This document shows, one piece after another, positions 33,277 to 44,294 of a DNA stretch of 64,000 nt (the stretch's first letter is position 1; each line of letters begins with the position of its first letter). Under the pieces are notes generated by a model. The model made no database searches, was not told the origin of the DNA, and saw only the letters and a list, made by a program, of their open reading frames with translations. Location of the stretch: the NCBI GenBank assembly GCA_033297205.1, contig MU859086.1:177252-241251 (forward strand), in the 5' to 3' direction. Source of the DNA: Pseudoneurospora amorphoporcata (taxonomy: Eukaryota > Ascomycota > Sordariomycetes > Sordariales > Sordariaceae). The position numbers were made by a program, and so were the translations under genes.

Positions 33277-35596
33277 ATGCCGCCTTCCAGCGACGATGAG
33301 CTCCCGCTCAGCGGACGTCGTCCACACGCCTTTGACCACAACCGCGCCGAATCTCACCGAAGAGCAACGTTCGGCAGAGTCACAGGAGGTATCTCTACGA
33401 ACGAGTCCCAGCATCGGCCTGAGATTATCCCTATTCAACGTGGCCCTGAGCAATCAGCTTCAGGTCCAGGTTCATCTCCCTCATCATCATCAGCCCCTGC
33501 ATCCTCATCCACTCCCACGGTCACTGTTACTGCTTCAACGTCTTCCACCACTGGTACTTCGGCTAGTAACCACGAAAAGAGCTTCAAGCAACAGCAACGT
33601 CGGAGACTCCAGTATCTTCAGGAGTCCAGGCAGAACCAGTTGGGCCAACAGCTTCCAAAGCGGCAAACGCAGCCGCTCGGAGGTACATATACCCCGGCCC
33701 ACCCGCTCTCAAAGTCATTCACTGCTGCAAATGCCAAGGACCGCGAGGTTCCCTGCCTGGACCTGGACACTCCCCCCCCTCCTTTCACTTCTTCGTCTCA
33801 TGTTGTTCCGTCGTCGTCCCGTTCGACAGAGGTTGCACAGACTGCTGCTAGTATTTTACAGCAGCAAGTGTTGCAGGAGCATCAACAATCTCAACAGGCG
33901 CAACAATCTCAGCAACAACATCAGCAGGAGCAGGAGCACCAGCAACAACACCAGCCCCAGCAAGCTCAGCAAACTCAGCAAACTCAGCAGTCCCAACAGG
34001 TCGAGCAGTCGCAGTCGCAGCAGCCTCAGGATAACGACGAGATCGCAATCAGGGAGGAGAGTCTTGAGGTCCTTGACAGTTTGAGCTCCATCACTTCTGT
34101 CGACATGAACAGAGGCAACACCGGCGGCAGCGCCTTTGGCCGTAGCGACAGGGACAACATGAGTAACAACAACACCAGCGACAACGGCCACGGCAATAAC
34201 GGCAATAACCGCACTAAGAGACGCGCAGAGATCGACTTGGAGAGGCCTACCGCTCGCCGACTATTTTCTGGTGGAAATATCACGGCGGGACATGTCTCTG
34301 GCTCTGGAAATATGTCTGGCTCTATCCCCGGTCCGTATGCTCCGGTTCCGAACCCTTCAGCGACTCAGACGCCCACGCATCCTGCTTCTTTTGACAGTAG
34401 AGAGGGACCAGGTGGTGTCGCTGGTGGTGAAGGCCAGTTTTCGCCGTTCAGCCGTGGAGCATCTCCCATGCCCCAGCAGGTCCCGTTTGCCCAACCTCGC
34501 ACTCCCAGTGCCGTTACCATGGGAGCCGCTCCTCAGCGTGGACAAGTAGCCCCGGAGAGGGGAGACAGAGCCGGAAGTGTGGCTTCTGTGACTTCCGTTA
34601 CGAGCATTACCTCGCGCAATGGACCGCCTATCGTTAACCCCAGTTTGCCCAACTTGCCTCCTGATGGGTTAGTAGTATCCCCATTCCCTTCCATCATAAT
34701 CAACAACGAAAGATAAGGTTACTGACCATTTTTTTTCCCACAGAACCAACTGGCTCACAGGCCGCATCGTCGTTATCAGCGTCGGCGCCGAGCGCCGCAA
34801 GTGGAACGTTCACGAGCAACTGCTCTCGTACAACTCTCCCTACTTCAAGCGTCTCTTCAACCCTGAGCCCGAGCCCATCAAAGGCTCCTCGTCCTCTCCT
34901 GGCGACATCGACCACCCCCAAAACCTCGCCCCCGCCTCAGCAGGCCAGGATGAACAGCCCGAGGTTATTGAAGAAGTCCACCTCCCCACCACGGAGCCCA
35001 AGCTCTTCGCCCTTCTAATCCGCTGGCTCTACGGCACCGCCTTTGCCACCTCGGGCGGGCAAAAGGTCTTCAGATTCCCCCCTCCCCAGCTCCACCAAGT
35101 CAGCGTCCGCGACTACTTGGGGTTGTACATCCTCGGCCAAACCGTCCAGCTCCCCGGCCTACGAAACGCCTGCATCGACGTCTTATACAATTACTACGCC
35201 GCAGAGACAGAGGAGGTGCGTGTCCCCGACCTTCATGACGTGCAATTCATCTTTGAGAACACGGCGCAGGCGCCCGATTCTCAAATGAGGCGCCTCCTAG
35301 TTGCCCATTGCATGTTCCATCTCTTTGGAGCCAAGCGGAGGGGCCCCCTGCCTCCCGACTGGCAGGAGGTCATGGAGCCTAGGTGCGACGTGTCGTACGA
35401 GATGTTCAAGATGTTGGCCGATTGGAAGTGGGTGATTGGCGAGAACGTGCCGACTATGAAGATCAAGGCTAGACATGCGTTCCATGAGAAGCCCAGGCCG
35501 GAGGAGCTGCTGCCGTGGCATAAGGCGCAGACGGCGGAGGAGGCGGGGATGCCGTTGGTGGGAGTAGTGAAGGCTGAGCCGGTTGATGACGAGTGA
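33277..35596 (+). CDS. BTB/POZ domain protein with long Gln/Ser-rich N terminus
   Basis: Two exons (33277-34667, 34744-35596) give 747 residues. The start has an ideal context (CACCATGCC). Residues 1-460 are disordered, with Ser/Pro tracts and a Gln/His-rich block (QQSQQAQQSQQQHQQEQEHQ) encoded by mixed CAA/CAG, followed by Asn/Gly-rich sequence. The fold begins after the intron: TNWLTGRIVVISVGAERRKW, then NVHEQLLSYNSPYFKRLFN, which is the strand-helix start of a fungal BTB domain, and LFALLIRWLYGTAF, the later helix. C-terminal helices (YLGLYILGQTVQLPGLRNAC) match the BACK-like extension of this family. Fungal BTB proteins of this type are mostly uncharacterised. Cullin-3 adaptor or transcriptional roles are possible but not shown. 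The end is acidic (KAEPVDDE). Confidence 0.88.
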
Positions 35597-37232
35597 GTAG
35601 AGAGAGGACTCACCGTCGGGGGAGGGAAGGGGAGGGGAGGAAAAAGGGTGATGTGGGTGTCATGGCTCTTGAGGTTGAGGGTTTGACCGGGACGGAGTGA
35701 AGGAAAACAAAGCAAGAGCTGACGAGACACTCTCTGAGGTTTCACGACAGAATTGGGGGATAGGAAGCGGAATCGATCAAGAAGGATCAATGATATGTCC
35801 TGCTTGTCCATCAGCTGCGGGCAGATGGATAACTTTCCGAGCAAGGTTTGGAGTTCGTTGAGGAAGGAAGGAGCATCGCCTATAAATATGTCGAGGGAGG
35901 AAAGAGCGATGCCCATGCCTACAGATACCATTGAAGCTGCCACGCTCTTTCTTGCCTTTCTTAGGGGGCTTTATCATCCATTCAGAGACTTTCAGGGTAG
36001 GTGCTCTTTTTACCTTTAAAGGATCCATTCGGGTCGGGTATGAAAGGGTTTAGCTCTTTCGGAAAGACATCGGGAGCAAGGGATGATGGTCGCACAACAG
36101 TCCGTTTGCAAGTATTCATCGTTTTAGCTATTCTGCTTGGCATAGCATCACTACAGCAATAAACTTCATGATAGCTAGCACCTTTGCCAGTTCTATCGAT
36201 ATATAACCCGGATGCATTGAACATGCCATTTATCACCACTCGGTAGAAAGCACGATAACGCCCGAGGTGGTACAGATATGTACCATAGTCGGGCATGCAT
36301 CCCGTGAAGTCGAAGCCCTAGTCAAAAACGTGGGGAGATGTATGATCCCTCGTAGGATCACGGAAACTACATATAACAAGAGAGCATCCATCCGCAAGAG
36401 AAAAGAACGAGCCACATGTGATCAAGAAAGACTGATTGATCACTGCCTTAAACCTTCGAGAACATGAGCGGGAGCTACTGGTGCAATCTGTTGATCAATC
36501 ACTACACAGTGACTAGTAGCCCAACAACCGCCCCCAAAGAAGACGAGATGATCAAGTTTTTGAATGAGCATGTGGCCAAGGACAAGTATGTGAAGAGCGT
36601 GAGCTGGGAGCAGCCTGGTGGCTTGATGATTTGGGATAATAGGGCTGTGTTGCATCGTGCCGGAGAGTTTAAGGGGGTGGGAAAGTATAGGAGGGATATG
36701 AGGAGGATGACGGCGTTTGATATAGGTTCGACGGCTTGGGGGCTTATCGTGAGGGAGCACCGTTGCCTACGCTGGAGAGCATAACGAAGGAGAAGGCGCT
36801 GGGGTCGACGGAATCGGGTGTTGGTGAGAGGTGAGATGGGGTGGGAAAGTGACGTTCTCTTTTTTCAATAATTTCTTTCGAGGAGAGACACCTGCCTTTG
36901 AATGTATTGCACTTGGTCGACGTTTGCTTTGAACTTAAAAAGGCTTGATTATCAGTGTTTGTATCATCATTTTCGCTATGGATATGTGAATGCCACTATT
37001 AGTCTTGGAGAGATGCGTACACCTATCAGCTTCAGAGCTTACAGCATTGACGATAATTGAGAGTCCCTCCCACATAAACAAAGAAGAGAAACAGGGAAGT
37101 AGGGGTCATACCGGTCTAAATCGGATAGCAAGACGTGGGTTCCGCTGTGTAGTCGCGGTGTCGTTGTCTCGTCGGTTTATCAGACATTCATCGAATAAGA
37201 GCAGTTCGGTCCATGATTCCAGAACCGATACG
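35597..37232. other. Intergenic, with a dioxygenase gene fragment
   Basis: Apart from the TauD-type fragment at 36.5-36.8 kb, I see no gene. The 900 bases before the fragment have stops in every frame and no recognisable remains of the missing N-terminal part. Confidence 0.5.
36535..36834 (+). pseudogene. C-terminal fragment of a TauD/TfdA-family dioxygenase
   Basis: The frame containing 36464-36784 reads KSVSWEQPGGLMIWDNRAVL, then HRAGEFKGVGKYRRDMRRMT, the hallmark C-terminal strand set of alpha-ketoglutarate-dependent dioxygenases: the distal Fe ligand His in NRAVLH and the Arg of RRDMRR that holds 2-oxoglutarate. Near 36745 the family-like reading moves to another frame, which continues EGAPLPTLESITKEKALGST to a stop at 36832-36834. 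The proximal HxD motif and the N-terminal two thirds are absent. So this is a truncated, frameshifted copy, not a working enzyme. An unrecognised short intron could explain the frame change but not the missing front part. Confidence 0.75.
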
Positions 37233-38340
37233 TCACTTGTCCAACCCGCGCGCCTTGACAAATCTGTTGATCTGCTCCCGAGTGTTCTTGTCGTTGTACT
37301 GCTCATGGCATTCATAAAAGGAGATCAACTCCTGCGTGCAGTCCACCATTGCCTCGATGTCAATGTTACTATCGGAGAGCCACGCAGCAAATCGGTGAAC
37401 CTTTGCCATACGTGGGTTCTTGGTCCCTTCGGCAGGGCCTTCTCCGGCTGTTGACTGGGGTGGAAGCATAGCCTGCAATCCAGAAAACGACTGATGGGCG
37501 AGACCAGACACAGTCTGGCCACCCCCAGCCATCATCGCAGCGCGCGCCTGTGCCTGAGCCAACGCTGCCGAAGCGGCTGCCAGTCCCGCGTTCGACGCGG
37601 CTGTTCCAGGGAGGCGACCACTGGGATCCTGACGCAACACCAGAGCCAAGAGAATGGCTGTCAAGGCTATGACATGTGGTGGGTAAAGTAGCGGCAGATC
37701 CGTCATGTAGTGGTCGTTGATGACGGACCATGCAAGATTGACGTCCTCTTGCGCCAGACCAAGCTCCCCTTGTAAGCTGGTGAGGGTACGGTAGGGCGAA
37801 TGGACGATGAGATGCGAGCTCATTTCCGAAATCAGGTAGAACTCGCACTCGCCTATCCTTGCCACGTCTGTCTGGGATTGGAAGTCGGCAGGCCAAAAGG
37901 TGCGGGCCTCATTGGCCATGATCCGAATGTGCTGTGGACATTCCTCCATCTTGCAGGCCAGATATAGGGCGGTCACGATAACGTGGTGGGGATTGGTGCG
38001 CCGGATCTCGACTTTGGTGTAGAAGCGCTTGATGTAGACTTGGGCGGTGGCCAAGGCCTGCTGTCGGATCCCCAAGCGCTTGCCGATACGGTTGATTTCT
38101 AGAGAAGAACCGAGGTATGTTGGCGACCTTGTTCATCGGACAGACTGACGGACGGACGGACGGGGGGAGATACGACGAACGTTGGTTGAAGTAGATGTTC
38201 AGATGGCGCAGTTGCGGGAGGGGGAACGAGGCCACCAAATTGGCATCTTCAGCCTCCAGCTTCGCGCGCATGGCGGCGAGTTCATCTTTGGTAAACAGCC
38301 AGTGTTTGCGCTGGGTCGATTCCCAGTAGTTGGCTGCCAT
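37233..38340 (-). CDS. ssn8: Cyclin C, Mediator kinase-module cyclin (SSN8)
   Basis: Two exons (38340-38181, 38098-37233) give 341 residues. It starts MAANYWESTQRKHWLFTKDE, the diagnostic N terminus of Srb11/SSN8, followed by the cyclin box (RQQALATAQVYIKRFYTKVE, then HHVIVTALYLACKMEECPQH) and a second cyclin fold (VNLAWSVINDHYMTDLPLLY). It pairs with the Cdk8 kinase SSN3 in the Mediator kinase module, in the nucleus. An Ala/Gln-rich insertion (AAASAALAQAQARAAMMAGG) interrupts the second fold, as in other filamentous fungi. The intron joins Gln-Gln-Ile-Asn and contains a short CCGT tetranucleotide repeat. It is divergent from the EF-hand carrier gene. Confidence 0.95.
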
Positions 38341-39790
38341 TGTGATGGTGTGTCGTCGGTGTGTCTAGCTGCGTCTTCCCAAGGCGCTGCAGACATGAAA
38401 GTCCGCTTGGCCTGAAGGAGATGTTCTGGGTTGCGCGTTTTGGTGGTTGGAAGAATCTGCGTAGAAGAGGTCCCGGACTGTTCAGCTCGCTCCCTCGGTT
38501 TGGTGTTTGCTCAACTGTTGAACGGAAGGAGCATTACCTTACGTGATGGCTTGCGATCGGATGGACACCGCGAACGTGTCAGTGATAAGATATGCACAGA
38601 GTGAGGGGAAGCCTAGGCACTTGAAGGGGTCCACATGCTGTGACAGGGCTGGCAAATCACCCAGAGAAGCTGCGAAAGAAATAACAGGCGCTCGATGCTG
38701 GAGCCTTGGACGGAGTCAAGCAGCTGCCAAATGCCTACTCTCGCGGAGTTAACCACCGAGTCCAAAGTGAGTGCGAGTGTCCGTCATATCCTCTTGGCTT
38801 TGTCAACACTTAGTTCTGAACATGTTTCGGGTGACTGAGGCCATGAACAGCATTTTAGCCAAGCTAGGTAAGTAATCTGGGCTATCTCGAAACAATTCAA
38901 TGTTGTCGATAGCCTCCTCCCCTCAATGTCGCGTTCACCACTTCCCCTCCATTGTCTGCTACATACCTATCGAGTCCGGCTCAAAAGAGAACGGGAGGAC
39001 TTGATTGAAGGTGTCAATGTGCGAAAAAGTGCTTGAGAAGGAAGGATCGATGGAAAGTGACACACCGCCCGAGCGTCCCATCTAGTTAAGTGAATGGCTT
39101 GGCTCCAATCTCTTTCCACCAAAATGACTTCAATTTCCCCTTTGAAAGTTTGCCGAGATCCCTTTTTTGCATCCGCTCAGCTGCGAGTGACTGGGCGCCC
39201 CTCATTGTTACTTCCACTTCTGCGACAAGAACAGACTAAGTTCTTCCTACATTTAGTCAACAATGCATGGCATTTCGTAACAACCTTTCAATCTCTTCAT
39301 CTCATCTTACGATTTGTAGTCAGTGACCCTTTCGCTCCCTGTCCTACGTCATACCCAATCGATTACACCAAACCCTTTTAATTAGACTTGGGCGGTATTG
39401 TTTTCTGCCATTTCTGACCACTGCCCCCCCGAGCCTCCTGCGTACCACCCACTCATAAGGTAACCTCAGCTGCGAGCCAGCACTGCAAAGCAGATACCAC
39501 GGGAACGACGGAAAGAATTGAAAGATTACCATAACCACTGCACCGCGCTGCACCGCACTGCACATCAATTGCCTTGCACTGCGCCGTCTCTTAGCTGAAC
39601 TTTACCGTGCCGACGGCGACCCTTCTTATCGTGCTGCCGAACTTGCATTGAATCGCTCCCGGCTTCCCGCCGTCTGGTCCCTGGCTTCTCCGCGCCGACC
39701 CCTCCCCCGCCGTGCGCAAACATCCGAAAAACAAGGCCGACCATCTGCGCAGCGCATGCCGCGTCAGATGATGATAACCCGACAGCGGGA
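38341..39790. promoter_or_regulatory. Divergent promoter region of cyclin C and the EF-hand carrier
   Basis: This 1.45-kb spacer lies between divergent genes. Near 39540-39580 is an imperfect GCACTGCACCGCGCTGCACC-type repeat (CACTGCACCG motifs in tandem) just upstream of the carrier. No open frame with coding character is seen. Confidence 0.45.
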
Positions 39791-42333
39791 ATGAAGGTTT
39801 CCGATGTGGTCGCAGGGCTTGAAGCCGGCATGGAGGAATCGCAAAATCAACGAGACAAGCGCGTCGAGGAATTGTGGACGAAGCTAGATCCCCAGCGACA
39901 TGGCGAGCTCGACTTGAAGGGGCTGCAGAAGGGGTTGAGGAGGATTGATCATCGTGAGCCAGTGCCGTTGCCAATGCGAATCCCTATGCGCACCTTGAGG
40001 AATTGCCATTTATACTGACACCAAAGTGCCCGTCTCCCTGCAGCCATGAAAAATGCCGACAATATGCTCAAGGACATCATCAAGATCGTGGACACCAACG
40101 GCGACGGCAAGATCCAATACGAAGAGTTCCGCGTCTTCGTCGAGACCGCCGAGCGCCAACTATGGCTGCTCTTCCGCTCCATCGATCGCGACAAGGATGG
40201 CCGGCTGGACAAGAACGAGCTGCGCAGCGCTTTCAAGAAGGCCGGCCTGACCGTATCCAACCAGCGGCTGTCGGGCTTCTTCGACGAGGTCGACATGGAC
40301 CACGATGGCTACATCAGCTTCGATGAGTGGCGGTAAGTCACCAGTTTCTTCTTTTAAAATGGCCCGGAAGAAGAAGAGGACGACGAAAAAGAAGTGGATC
40401 CAAAGTAAACAAAACGACCCACTCGAAGCTGGGGAAGCCGGGACAGAAAGCGCCCACTTTTCACAAGTTCCACTCGCCCAATTTAACCCTGTAATGCCAG
40501 CTAGCGACCGAGTCAAAGCGATTTTGACTTTTGCGCGCGTGCTAAAAGGCTGCTGAAGTGTTGTCTGCCCCTAAAGCGCATTGCCGTGTCTTGGGGAGTC
40601 GAGTGAATGAGAAGACGGAAAGAGGTCGAGCGAGTGTTTGCTTCGGTCACACGAGAGACGAGAGAACTTTGAGAAACCTTGAGAACCAGTTGGCTGACTT
40701 GAACTCTCTGTCTGATAAAAAAAAAGGGACTTTCTCCTGTTTATGCCCACCACCCACGACCACGACCACGGCCACGAACACCACGCCTCTGCACTTGAAG
40801 CCGCCCTGTCGTTTTACTCCTCCATAGTGACTGTCAATGCAGAGGGCGACTCGCTCGTCAGCGAAGAGACACTTGAGGGTATAGGTACGACTCGCTTCCT
40901 TCTCAACGCTCTTTTTGGTTCTCTCTTAAAGATTGCCAACCCGGGCGCTACTACTACTCCTACTTCTCAGTCGCCCGCACCAGTCTCAAGATCACCACCC
41001 TTCTCACCCTCATCTCACTCTCGCGTCGGCACCGCCGAGCCAGGTGCTGAGGCAAGCATGGCGCCGTCCAAAGTCGCACCCGTCGGTGCCGTCACCCCTG
41101 AGCAAGTGTTAGCAGACAAGGCGGCCAATGGCCAAGTTATCAAGCAGATGGAGGGCGCGGGGCAACACGACCTCCGCCAAGAGGATACCAGCCTGGAGGA
41201 TGAGGAGGTCGTGAAAAGCGGACTGACAGAGTTACTACCCGACGCAGGTTACTTCCTCGCCGGTGCCGTCTCAGGTGGAGTGTCGCGCACTGCTACCGCG
41301 CCTCTCGACCGTCTCAAAGTCTTCCTCCTAGTCAACACAAAACCAAAGTCCGCCATCGCAGTCGAGGCTGTCAAAAGTGGCCAGCCTCTCAACGCTCTGC
41401 GCAATGCAGGCGGCCCCATTTACGAAGCCGTCAAAACGCTATGGCGGGCCGGTGGAATCAAGACCTTTTTTGCAGGTAAAGTGAAACCGATACCCTACAA
41501 ACCATGCCCGGGTCTCCCGGAGATGCCCATTCAGGACTAACAGGCTCATAGGAAACGGGTTGAACGTTGTCAAGATCATGCCAGAATCTGCCATTCGGGT
41601 AAATAGCGTCATCCTGCCCTTTGAGAGGCTTCTCAAACTTTCGGTGCTAATGTTCGGCTAGTTCGGCTCTTATGAAGCCTCAAAACGGTTTCTTGCGGCC
41701 TACGAGGGCCACAACGACCCGTCACAAATCAGTACTGTGTCAAAATTCGTCGCTGGCGGTATGGGCGGTATGACGGCCCAGTTCTGCGTTTATCCCATCG
41801 ACACTCTCAAGTTCCGGCTGCAGTGCGAGACCGTCGAAGGTGGCCCCAAGGGTAATGCCCTCCTTATTCGTACGGCCAAGCAAATGTGGGCGGACGGCGG
41901 TCTTCGTGCAGCATATCGAGGTCTTGGTCTCGGCCTCATCGGCATGTTCCCTTATAGTGCCATCGACATCGGCACTTTCGAGCTCCTCAAAAAGTCGTAC
42001 AGGCGCGCCAAAGCTAAGTACTACGGCGTGCACGAAGACGATGCGGCGCCAGGAAACCTTGCTATGGGTGTTCTCGGAGCATCATCGGGAGCATTAGGTG
42101 CCACAGTGGTGTATCCGCTCAACGTCCTCCGAACAAGGCTCCAGACTCAGGGGACAGCGATGCACCCACCCACCTACACCGGTTTTGTCGATGTCGCAAC
42201 GAAAACAGTCCGCAACGAGGGCTTTCGTGGTCTCTACAAGGGCTTGACCCCAAATCTGCTCAAAGTAGCACCGGCTCTTAGTATTACCTGGGTCTGCTAT
42301 GAGAACATGAAGACGGTCCTTGACTTGCACTGA
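39791..42333 (+). CDS. Ca2+-dependent mitochondrial ATP-Mg/Pi carrier (SCaMC/Sal1 type)
   Basis: Five exons (39791-39953, 40044-40332, 40727-41475, 41552-41598, 41662-42333) give 639 residues. The N-terminal half holds EF-hands. Loops DTNGDGKIQYEE (71-82), DRDKDGRLDKNE (102-113) and DMDHDGYISFDE (138-149) have full Ca2+ ligands. An earlier one at about 33-44 (DPQRHGELDLKG) is degenerate. A His/Asp-rich stretch (HDHDHGHEHH) follows, then about 130 residues of linker. Three mitochondrial-carrier repeats carry PLDRLK, PIDTLK and PLNVLR. The third lacks the usual acid. Family members move ATP-Mg or ADP against phosphate across the inner membrane, switched by cytosolic Ca2+. Sal1 is the yeast relative. 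The exon 2/3 intron is long (394 bases). The start is the first in-frame ATG. A longer N terminus cannot be ruled out. Confidence 0.92.
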
Positions 42334-44294
42334 TCGGACACTCTGGAGGCATGGCTGGCAATCTGTTTTTGAACGCCATGAGCGGTCACCATTTCCGAGC
42401 TACGATGCGACTTATGGCAGTGTGGCAGCTGCTCATCAATCATCCCGACAGGCACTAATGAGAGACCCGGAGAAGGCATCGCAATAAATCGCGTACATAT
42501 CTACATATGTGTGTTATGCCTTACATCTCCCCAAGCCACAGCTCGCTTCCTCCTCGCTTCTGGATACACAACCTCACTCCTAACTGGCATTTATTGGAGC
42601 TAAGCAGAGGAAATAGCCGGGCGGGATTCGGTCCGTATCCACAAATATGTGTCCACGCAGTGTGGCAGCTGCTCAGTCGGGGAGTGTTGCTTTCAAGGAT
42701 GCGGAGAAAAGGAGGAGGCGAAGAAGCGAAGATATTGGAAGCCGGGACTGTCCTGGATACAGTGGGTGGCACCGCAAGAGATGAGGAGGGGGAAGAAAAA
42801 GAAGAAGAAGAAGAAGCGCTACAACCAGCAATTGGCTGGTTTTTGTTTTTTTGTCGTTGAGAGGTTGGCAAACTTACCAACATATAGCCCTGGCGTTTGG
42901 CATAAGAGGACGAGAGATACCATTAGACTCAAACGGGTAACGTCATTTCAAGTGAAACGAAGGCGAACCCTGAAAAACACATATTAAGAGCAAAGCATAG
43001 CGTTGGCGACGGTTGTGTTGGAGGGCTGCAGGGCAGGATTGGGTAGGAAGGGTATCAGACGGAGGAAAGGACAAAAAAAAAAAAAGGAAGTGGAAGATCG
43101 GGTTTGTTGGTCCAAGTGCTATAGGTAGCATGAGTGGGAACAAAGTCGACGTTATGTACATTTCTATAAGTGCGGCTCATCTTGATGGTCGTGTTTCCTC
43201 TTTTCATGATGTTTCTTCACTAGGAATTAACATGTGTAGATATGTAATTCAGCGAAAAGAGCTCATCCAGCTAGGGTCTAATTGGAGGCTGACAAACCTT
43301 TTGCCATTCCATTCTAGCCATACTGTGCGCTACGGTCCAGTTAGTAGTGTCGCAACTGTCAGTGGCAGATATAGGTTGTCTTCTTGTGGCTTCCACGAGC
43401 TCGCCACGGACATCGCAGCTTCACCAATCCATTGTTTTGAAAGCTTCCAGCCTTACGGCGATAAAGTGACCGGGGTGATGTCAAGAGAGCAAGCACCTTT
43501 GACACCATCATTCCCGATCTTTGCCAGTTTTACCCCGCGCTTATTCGGCATCACACTTTTGTTCATCGTCAAGCCCACTGGGGCTTCCCCGTCCCGATTA
43601 GGAAGCTCGTTAACACGCAAGTAACAACAGGCCAACAGCCGAGAATATCCCATGTCAAAGACAATCGAAAAAGGTCGCCCTGAGGACTCGTCAGCTTTCG
43701 CCCGTTGGGGGGAGTCATAAACCTGCGGCAAAGTTCTTGATATCCAAATCACCCCCTTCACCAATGTAACCTCTTTCCTTTTGTCAACCCCTGTCCATGC
43801 CTTGGGCTTCTACTAGGAGGCTCGCATCTTGTTTCTTTACATCCTAACCGTTCCAATATGTACAGTTGACTGGCGTTGCATGCAGCTTACGACTGAAGTA
43901 TCAAGATATCACCTTAACGTCCCCCTCCAGCCCTTTCTGTTGATGGGATTCGTGATTTTTTTTGTCTTGACAAAACTCTTTCCTGTAAAAATCACAACTC
44001 TATACTACCAAACGCGCGTTCTTCTTCTTATTCCTCCCTCACGGATTCAGACAAGACTTTTCTTATTACTTGACAGGTTACATGCCGTCGTAATTACAGC
44101 TTGACCGACGCTGCCCGTGGTCCGTGATTATTGACGGAGCCTCCGACTACCGAGAACAACCTCTTTTCATTTTGTCTTGTTCTGTCTAACCTAAGCGGTA
44201 AGGCAAAATCGACGCCGGAATCTTTAACGGTTACTCCCGAGATTTTGACACTCGGGTCTACAACTCTCCTAGACGCGAAGAGTTCTCAGCCATC
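42334..44294. other. Intergenic, 2 kb
   Basis: It contains an AAG/GAA microsatellite near 42790-42820 and a poly-A run near 43072-43084. The 203-codon plus frame at 43013 has no coding character. The last 250 bases serve as upstream region for the membrane protein gene. Confidence 0.5.

Noticed and set aside
32909..34084. 391-codon plus frame overlapping the BTB gene start
   Set aside because: It is a shadow frame of the Gln-repeat region, reading as Ser/Leu/Arg repeats. The BTB frame has the right start context and domain.
40878..40935. Possible intron in exon 3 of the EF-hand carrier (GGTACGACT donor-like, TTAAAG acceptor-like)
   Set aside because: The frame is open throughout, the weak sites lack a branch motif, and removal is not needed for the carrier model.
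43013..43624. 203-codon plus-strand frame
   Set aside because: It starts in a Lys-coding poly-A run and has no coding character or similarity I recognise.
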